NCBI GenBank assembly: GCA_020746835.1
Contig: JAGPNK010000002.1
Span: 2,232,001-2,296,000, forward strand
Origin: Stachybotrys elegans
Lineage: Eukaryota; Ascomycota; Sordariomycetes; Hypocreales; Stachybotryaceae
Direction: 5' to 3'
DNA: 64,000 nucleotides
A model generated the notes under the pieces. It saw only the letters and a program-made list of their open reading frames with translations. It did no database searches and was not told the origin of the DNA. A program made the translations under genes and the position numbers. Of the stretch, positions 57,085 through 64,000 are shown one piece after another; within the stretch, counting starts at the first letter, position 1, and each line of letters starts with the position of its first letter.

Positions 57085-57916
57085 TGTGACGTGACGGCGG
57101 GTTGTGTGGAGGGGTCTAGGCCATTGAAGGTGGTCTAGACGCCACAGAGCAGTATCAGAGCAACGCTACCCTCGGTGCATGTGACGAGCCTGTCGGGGAT
57201 GCAGTCGAGTTGTAGATTGTCGTTGGTGATGCTGGTTGCACGAGCAGAGTTGAGGTTGTTGCCATATCATGGTGGTTCTAAAAGTTATTTAGCCCCGGTC
57301 ATCTCCAATAAGCACCTAATAAGCAGAGTAGGGTTGGACGGCTGTTCTGCATGCCCCACCAAAGCTTGGTTGCCGTTGATATGGACCCGGATTTGATACG
57401 TAATTATTCTCCGTCTCAGTACAGACACATCAGAGACAAAATCTGAGTTCGGTTGTTTCAAAAATGGTATTATAATAGGGATCGATCGGAGAATCTAAAT
57501 GGACTAGACATTTCCTAGCTTGGGAGGATATCTTGAAAGGCTCATGTGCATTCTTTTATGTATATACAGTTCATACATTCGTCAATCTGTCTTTCATCAT
57601 GGCCTCCTCCCTTCTCGCATCTTCAAATCGTCCATCGTGTAGCCCGAGGTTTCAAATGAATGCCGCCTTCTAGAATACATGCGAATAAAAAAAAATAAAA
57701 AAATAAAAGCAATCAAAAGAAGAAAAAAGCCACCCTGTTCCCTGACGCCGCTTCCCGGCCTGCCGATGCAATGCTGATATGAGTGGCATGGGGACATGCT
57801 CAGGCGACCTCTTCTCAACGCTGTGCTGGTGAACCTGCTCAACAGCAAGCTCCGGTCGCCTGGGCTATCGGCATGCCCTGAAATACACCATACCTCCAAC
57901 CCGACTAGACCTTGGA
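57085..57916. other. Spacer between GPI13 and the b561-like gene
   Basis: An 832-bp same-strand spacer: GPI13 promoter on the right-hand gene's downstream side, and the 3' UTR of the b561-like gene (A/T-rich near 57690-57715). No gene seen. Confidence 0.6.
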
Positions 57917-60520
57917 TCAGTCAAACATGTCGGGTCCAGAAGGTCTTGTCGTGGCAGAGCTTCCACGACGACGTTCCTGACGGCGCCTTCTTCTGTTGTC
58001 GGCGGCATGTGATGCAACGCTCGGGTCTACATTTGCACTCGGAGATGGACTCATCCCACTCCATGTACCGTGGCTTCCCAAGCTCGACACTGTCTGGCCA
58101 GCCATTGGCGTCATTCCCGAGGGGCCAGGCTGGCCCGAGTAGTAGGCCGAGTCCTTGCCTCGTCGCCCTCTCGCGTAGGCGGGGTTCGGTGGCGACAAGG
58201 GCGGCAACATGTCTTCGTCTACAGGCTTGGGCTCGGGCTCAGGCATCACCTCGGGGCGTCGTTGGCTGGAACTTCGGCGGTATCGATGGCGGTTGGACGG
58301 CGAGTCAATGCCCGATATGCTACTGTTGTCATCGGCTCGACCCTTCTCTGCCATGGCTTCCTCCTCGGTCAGTCTGCGAAGCGTGACATTCCGATCCTTA
58401 TCATCATGGACCTTGAGCTTCAAGCTGACAGCCTGACTTCCTGGAGAGCCGTATCGCTCTCGTTCCGCTCGGTGAAGGCGGTCCTCGTCTGTTGCGAGAC
58501 TCGAGGCTCGGGCCGCTGCCGCTGCCGCTGCCGCTTCCCTTTCCACAGCCGTGCGGTGTTGGGACGACCCTCCCCGCTGAGGCGGAATTTCGGATGACAT
58601 CAAGGAGCTTATGTCGGACTGGGGACGAAGAACGCCACGAGGGTCGGCAGGCATGGGGGGCATTGCGACGTGATGCCGGGAGCCGGAACGAGATCGAGAA
58701 TGGCTACCCGAGGGCGGCGCTGGCGCTGCACCAGGATGAATCGAAGTCCCCAAGGTTGAAGGTCCCGCCGTGTAGCTTTCGCCAACGGGCCGCGTCTCGA
58801 TGGATGATTCCGTCAGGTCAGATAGTGCGGATTCCGTCATGATTCCAGGTCGTTTTCGGGGCGGAGGTCTGCGCGAAGCACGTCTTGAAGGGGAAGAATG
58901 CACGTCCCCTGTGTATCTTGATGCCATGGTCCCGGATCGCATATCTTCATCGTCTCTCATCCGCTCCTCCTCCCTCCTCGCCCTCCTATCAGCCAACCTC
59001 TTGGCCAGCCATCCCATTCCCAGAGCAGCAAGGATTCCCTTGCCTGCGCCGCCTCCACCCTGGCGCTCTTCGACGTGGCGCCTGGACGGACTGACGTACG
59101 ACGAGTATTCAGACTCCTCGATTCCAGAAGGGGCATTGCGGTACGAACGGTTGCGGGTTGGGGTAACAGGGCGGCGGGGACCGTATCGGCTATCGGCTGC
59201 GCTCATTGCGTGGGCCATGGCGGGAGGGTTTGCTGAAGGTGGTAGATAGTCGGTTTCCGTACCGCCTGGGCCGTAGTCGCCAGTCATCTCGGTGCCGTAT
59301 TCACTTGCCGTCATAGCTCCTCGGGTTGGTCGGTGTCGGCGCGGTGTTTCAGTGGAGACTGCCGAATATTCCTCCTCTCGCTGTCGCTCACGGCGGTTCA
59401 TGAAACCCGAGACAAGTTTCCCAACACCCAGGGCGGCAGCAAATCCTCCAACAGTTCTCATGACGCCGCCTCCGCTGGACTTTTTCGCCGGAGGAAGTTC
59501 TGAGTACTTTTCATCTTCGACGAAGCTGGTCGACCCGCGTCTGGAGGGTATCACCTCTGGGCCACGGCTTCTGCTTCGGGAAACGCTTCTTCCACGCTGC
59601 CCATCTCGGTCCTTCTTCCTCCCGCGAAGCAAAGCGAAGGCTCCGGCACCCGCAGCAGCTGGGCCAAGCCACTTAGCCCATCCACCACCACCACCAGACG
59701 GCTTGTTGTGCTCAGATTCGAGGTATTCGGTTTCTGTAACGCCGGTTCTACCGCCTTCGGAGCGGGCTCCGCTCATGAAGAACTCGCGACGGCTTTCGCT
59801 TCTGTAGCTCAGGATGAAGTAGACGAGGACAAGGAGTGCCATCCACACGGCGTACATGATGAATAGGTACAGTGGCGACCCATATAAGGTAAGCCCAAGG
59901 GGGACCTGGGCCATTCCCAGAAGAACAACAGCTCTTCCGGACCATTGGTGCAGCATGAGCCGCAAAGACCGGCTCTTGGTAATGTGCCGTACCAAACGGC
60001 CACCCACTATCTGGAGAACAAAGAGAACAAAGATGGCTACTCCAATTCCATGATGGGGGTTCGTGAGAGCTCGCTCTGGCCCAACGGCAAAGAATCCCAG
60101 GATAAAGACGGCCAGCAGTAGTAGGCCAGATAGGATATTGAGCTGCGCATGATACCTGATGGCCCAACCGGGTCGGTTGGTGTAGAACCTCGCGATCATT
60201 ACGGATGTCGGAAGGAGGAAGAGGAAGACGATGACAGCCATGACGGCATGAGCCCGGATCAAAATGTGGTACTGGCCAAAGGTCGAGAATCTGTTGCCCA
60301 TGCCTGCAGAAAGCCATCAGTTGAAATGTCATACAACGCAGCACCCGGCCTGCGCCGTCGACTTACCGTTGTAGCGCATAGTCTCCAAGTTGGGGCTCAC
60401 AAGGTTGGGGAGCAGGAAGGTGTTCCGTTCAAAGTCCCAGGTACCATCCCCCACAACCATTGTGTTTGAATCATAGCTGACGCTGCCCGGCGCCGAGAAC
60501 TCGTTGGGAGCCGGCGCCAT
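57917..60520 (-). CDS. Cytochrome b561-like membrane protein with long repeated disordered tail
   Basis: Likely transmembrane haem b electron carrier or ferric/ascorbate-type reductase. Exons: 60520-60367 and 60303-57917 with a 63-nt intron. The product is 846 aa. The start has an excellent context (GCCGCCATGG). Membrane helices span about 68-225 and carry paired histidines at H70 (RAHAVMA), H103 (RYHAQL), H135/H136 (NPHHGIG) and H170 (LHQWSG), as expected of b561 haem ligands. No DOMON domain precedes them. The remaining ~620 residues are Ser/Arg-rich and disordered. Three spaced segments (about 255-282, 329-357 and 467-497) share a Gly run, a small-residue helix with Gly every third or fourth position, and a basic end. 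Acidic-Tyr motifs (TETEYL, TETDYL, ESEYS and EEEYS) recur between them. Helix and haem calls are good; the tail's role is unknown. Confidence 0.85.
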
Positions 60521-61774
60521 GGCGGCGACGCTGAGTTGGGAATTCGGAGTCTCCTAAGGTATTGTTCTCTTCGGCGCTGGGGCCTGAAAGTCCTCCGAGG
60601 ATCTATTCGCTGAAAGGGGGCGCTGCCGTCTGGAATGCGGAAGGAGAAACGGTCGGTGGAAGCCGAAGGTTGGATGGAATGTACACAGCTGGTCTTGTAC
60701 GACAATAACGTTTGACTTGCCACTCAAGAAACGCTCGTGAGCTCGAACAAGCCAGGTGGGGGGTGATGGCAATGAGACGATTCGATGAATGCGTATGTCA
60801 GAGGACCTTTGATCTCGACCTGTCGTAGTCCCGACAGAAGGTTCCCCCTTGCTTTGGCGATTTCGTTGGAAAGATGACGAAGACAAAGCTAGAGTTAAGA
60901 GGTAGCAGCAGTCAGTTCTACACAAGGCAGTACCTTGGGTAACTGCACACAGCCCAACACTGTAAAGTGCTGATCAGTCTGGTTGCGGGGTGACGGACCA
61001 GACCCCTGTAAAGCCCCCACCACAAAGTGGGCTCCACGTCGACGGCCCTTAAAACGAAGGGAAAAAAAAAAGATATGGATGCCCGAAACTCCAGGGGACC
61101 TTCAATTGGTTTGGTTGGCGGGACAGTTGTTCATCCATCCTTGCTCTCACGTGATGGACACTGAATGGACACTGAATGGACACTGACCGACATTATGCGT
61201 TGGTGAGCTCCATCGTCATCGGTCATGGGCACAAGAAACGGTCCGTTTATTAAGAAGCGCGGCTTGGTCTCTGCCTATTACCCTACCCCATGTATCAAAA
61301 CGCACGTTGCTCATTACCTGTAAGTCCATAGGGAGCTCATCTTAATCTTTGGAATTCCATATCTCCTAACGCCGGTTATTCCCCTTACTCTTCTTTGCGA
61401 GGTTGTTGTTTGCTCTTGGTTGGTCAAATCTATGCGCTGCATGTGTCGAACTGGTCCGACATAAATCACTCCCCCTTTTCCTCATCCGTCGCAAGCAGGA
61501 TTGTTGCATCTTTGGTTGTCGTAAGCCAATCGCCCTTTACAGTCGAGTGTCGTATCAGTTCGTGGTAGCTTTTGTGTGGCTACATCAACATAGCAGCATT
61601 CGTATTTCATCCCCTCTGTGCGTGGCACAGCAACGTCAGCGTCCATCTCACCCTGGATTGCGGCAGGCTGTCTGGTGCAGTCTGTAGACCCAACGCACTG
61701 GTGCGCATCGAAAGTCGGTCATCAATGTCCTCGCTGCCTTGGTCTCAATGTTGTATCTATCAGGTACCAAGTAC
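60521..61774. other. Spacer between the b561-like and second Zn2Cys6 genes
   Basis: A 1.25-kb region with the promoter of the b561-like gene and the 3' UTR of the regulator. It contains an 11-bp tandem repeat (61154-61186). No gene seen. Confidence 0.6.
61154..61186 (+). repeat. Three tandem copies of an 11-bp unit
   Basis: Three perfect, directly adjacent copies of ATGGACACTGA, preceded by CACGTG and followed by a diverged fragment. It lies in the spacer 630 bp upstream of the b561-like gene start. Confidence 0.95.
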
Positions 61775-63973
61775 TCAACCAAGGTTGACAGGCATGTTGG
61801 CAGGGCTGCCCAGGGTTGGTCCGAGATTGGGCAGCTGCTCCAGATCGTTGATGATGGAGTTGTCGGTTGCGATGCTCTGGACCATTTCCTGCTGCGTGAA
61901 GCCCACCCAGTACTCAGGATCCGACTGGAGTTGTTTCTTGGCTCGGTAAATCTCTTGCGCGACGCCCTTTACTTGGTCTCTGGCCCTGCCGGCGCAGCAC
62001 CACACGCTAGATAGCTCATTCAGAGCACCAATGTTCAGTCGGATCTGCTGGCGCAAATCATCATCGTCGTGCTGCATGAAATGAAGTGCCCATTTGCTGA
62101 GATGAACAATCGATGACATGGTAATGACACAAGCGAAGAAGTGGGTGTGGCTCAACAGAGGCACCCTGTGCGTAATCATCTTGCTGATTTCATCCGCCGA
62201 TGCCATCGTGTGCCTTGTGTGGTCGTTCCAGAGGTCCCCAGACCGGACTGGCCGGTGCTCAGCACACGAGTTGATTTTCTGGGCTGGCGCCGAGTCGAGC
62301 TGCGAGTGAGGCTGGTGCAGAAGGATGGACATGGCGTTGGTCATCATATGCGCCTGGAACATCATCTCGTCCAGCTTTCCATCCTTGTGCATGGCAATCT
62401 TCTTGGACGGGGGCAGGTGCAGTCTCCAGTTGGTGAGGAGGGCTTCGATCCGCGCCATATTCTCGTCTTCAGGCGAGAGTATCTGGGGGACTCTCATGAA
62501 CTTGCCCAGATTTCTGGCACACATGATGCGATAGGCAAACGAGGAAAATTCGCGCTCGTCTCCTAGGAAGTCGCGATTCTCCATCTCATCAAGGGTCATG
62601 GGCTGTGGAATATTCTGCTGGGTGGTCAGTAACGCATCACACAAACCAAGAACCGCTTGCACCTACGCAGGACAGAAACTCATGCTCTTCGCACGGCAGA
62701 TCTGCGTCGGCAGGTACATCGAAAAGGGAAAAGTTGGTCGCTCGGTGCACGCCAGCGATCATGCCGTCGGCGACAAAAAGCTCCCACCACGTTCGACGCC
62801 AGCTCTCCTCGAGGACCGGCCAGCCCCGACCATGCAGAGCGGCGAAGGGTCGGGTGTTGATGGCGATCTGGACGGCAAGGGTCTCGGCTTTGCCCAAAAT
62901 ACCCCTCGCCTTTTCTTGGTTGCCACTGCCGTCAAGGGCAATTAGCAGGACCAACATGGCTTGGAGGAGAAATCCGTCCTGGGGGATGTCTGGGTCATTC
63001 ACACGGCGCTCGGCCTCCTCGAGGAGCCCAGGCCTCGACGACGCAACTGGCAGATGAAGAGAGCCCACCCATCTCATTGTCGCCAGCAACGGCTCGACGA
63101 TTCCTTCTCTTGCTACCTGGAGAAAGGCGTCCTTGGGCAAGACAAAGGGATGGGCCCCGTGGAAGTTGCGATAAAACGATTCCAGGCATCTCTCGGCAAG
63201 GGATAGCGTGCGGCCCAGAGCGCCGAGGGAGGAGGTGCTCGACATGCTGGCCGGGCTGGCAATGGTCATGTCGTGGCCGGCAGGAACGTAGCCCGTGTAG
63301 AGGCGGGCGGTGCCGAAGGCGGGCGCGCCGTTGAACGGGGGCCCATGGTTGGGAGCGAGCGGCGGATATCCCGACTGGTAGGGGATTAGAGACTCGGCAG
63401 ACACGGGGGTGCCAGCGGAGAGGATTCCATGACCATCTGTGTCGACCTCGGGAGGCGAACTGGCCAGGCGCTTATAAGGGTTGGAGACGGGTGCACGGCG
63501 CGGGCCTTTGTATCCACGGCGCGATGCTACATAGTGGCATTCGGTGTTGCTCGCGACACATCGAGAGCACGGAGAGCGTCCGTCGCATTTGAGATGCTTG
63601 TTTCGCTGTGGACAGAGACGTCAGGATGGTGGTCAGCAACGAGCCAACATAGAGGGAGCTAGGACAAGGCGAGGGCAAAGACGAGCCCGCGTGCGAGGGG
63701 CACCAGAAAGCGGAGAAGTGCAAGACAAAAGGATAGCGCAAGACGATCGGGCTGGGCTTTTCAATGACATACACAACCTAAGCAAGCAGCGGGAACAGTG
63801 GGCTCCCGGCGCACCTCATTCACGGTCGAGGCCGAAGTAAGGCTGGTGGGAGACTCAGTATTGTCGCCGGCGCGCGAAGCGGCGCTACTGCCGGGGGCCT
63901 CAGAGCTGGGCGACGACGAGCTGGGAGGGGAGAGGTTCTGCGTCGTTGAGAGCGGGCTGTTGGTGTTCTGCAT
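61775..63973 (-). CDS. Zn2Cys6 fungal transcription factor (second)
   Basis: Gal4-class regulator with a fungal-specific regulatory domain. Exons: 63973-63773, 63605-62667 and 62614-61775; introns of 167 and 52 nt. The product is 659 aa. A Ser/Pro-rich N terminus (1-60) precedes a canonical zinc cluster C64-x2-C67-x6-C74-x5-C80-x2-C83-x6-C90, with the basic RNKHLK between C67 and C74. The 167-nt intron, long for this window, falls exactly after C67. The regulatory domain includes LERCLESFYRNFHGAHPFVL-like sequence (here AERCLESFYRNFH), WRRTWWELFVADGMIAG and KIAMHKDGKLDEMMFQAHMM. The start at 63973 is the only ATG before the zinc finger; five further codons upstream begin with GTG. It is complete within the window. 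The target pathway is unknown. Confidence 0.92.
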
Positions 63974-64000
63974 GGTGAGACTAGTCACGGCGGAAGCTGG

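Noticed and set aside
29952..63973. A secondary-metabolite cluster (CoA ligase, methyltransferase, hydrolase, Zn2Cys6 regulators)
   Set aside because: No polyketide synthase, peptide synthetase, terpene synthase or tailoring oxidase is present; the methyltransferase is a sphingolipid enzyme and the neighbours are core housekeeping genes.
1..64000. Mobile elements, CRISPR arrays, tRNA or rRNA genes
   Set aside because: I found no transposase, terminal repeats, spaced repeat array or tRNA B-box in a plausible setting. A tRNAscan-SE and repeat-library search would settle it.

Overview
This window looks like nuclear DNA of a filamentous ascomycete, most likely a sordariomycete and possibly Hypocreales (the order is inference). 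Genes sit close together on both strands. Coding sequence is GC-rich, and introns are short (about 45-170 nt, mostly 50-75) with GT..AG ends and internal CTAAC/CTGAC-like branch sites. Every protein recognised is a fungal nuclear type. I saw no tRNA, rRNA, CRISPR array, transposon or obvious repeat-induced mutation. I rebuilt exon-intron structures by hand; in each gene the exon lengths sum to a multiple of three and the reading frame joins conserved residues across every junction.

Layout. 1-6.3 kb: SDH2 (succinate dehydrogenase Fe-S subunit, +) and a C1-tetrahydrofolate synthase (-) that seems able to make a mitochondrial and a cytosolic form from two start codons. 8.5-14.7 kb: an SP-RING (MIZ) protein and a Zn2Cys6 regulator, both +. 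15-24.2 kb: a dense housekeeping block of SPT2 (-), ribosomal P2 (+), a NUFIP1/Rsa1-like snoRNP assembly factor (-), RNA polymerase III subunit RPC25 (+), EMC3 (-) and signal peptidase subunit SPC2 (+). 24.4-32 kb: MMS19/MET18 (-), ATP11 (+) and a peroxisomal 4-coumarate-CoA-ligase-like enzyme (-). 33.6-43 kb: a membrane-anchored lipase of the steryl-ester hydrolase type (-), PEX6 (+) and an SH3BGR-like protein with a very acidic tail (-). 45.5-46 kb: a small GPI-anchored wall protein (+), followed by the longest gene-free stretch (4 kb). 50-57 kb: sphingolipid C9-methyltransferase (+), a mitochondrial HTD2-like dehydratase (+) and GPI13 (-). 57.9-64 kb: a cytochrome b561-like membrane protein with a long repeated tail (-) and a second Zn2Cys6 regulator (-).

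How the genes relate. Most are core genes, and I find no evidence of a secondary-metabolite cluster, a defence system or a mobile element. Several divergent pairs join related functions: EMC3/SPC2 (ER membrane-protein biogenesis), NUFIP1-like/RPC25 next to P2 (ribosome and RNA machinery), and lipase/PEX6 close to a PTS1-bearing acyl-CoA ligase (lipid and peroxisome). The 50-57 kb block groups three lipid genes. The least explained element is the C-terminal half of the b561-like protein. It carries three separate glycine-zipper-plus-basic segments, each near acidic tyrosine motifs.
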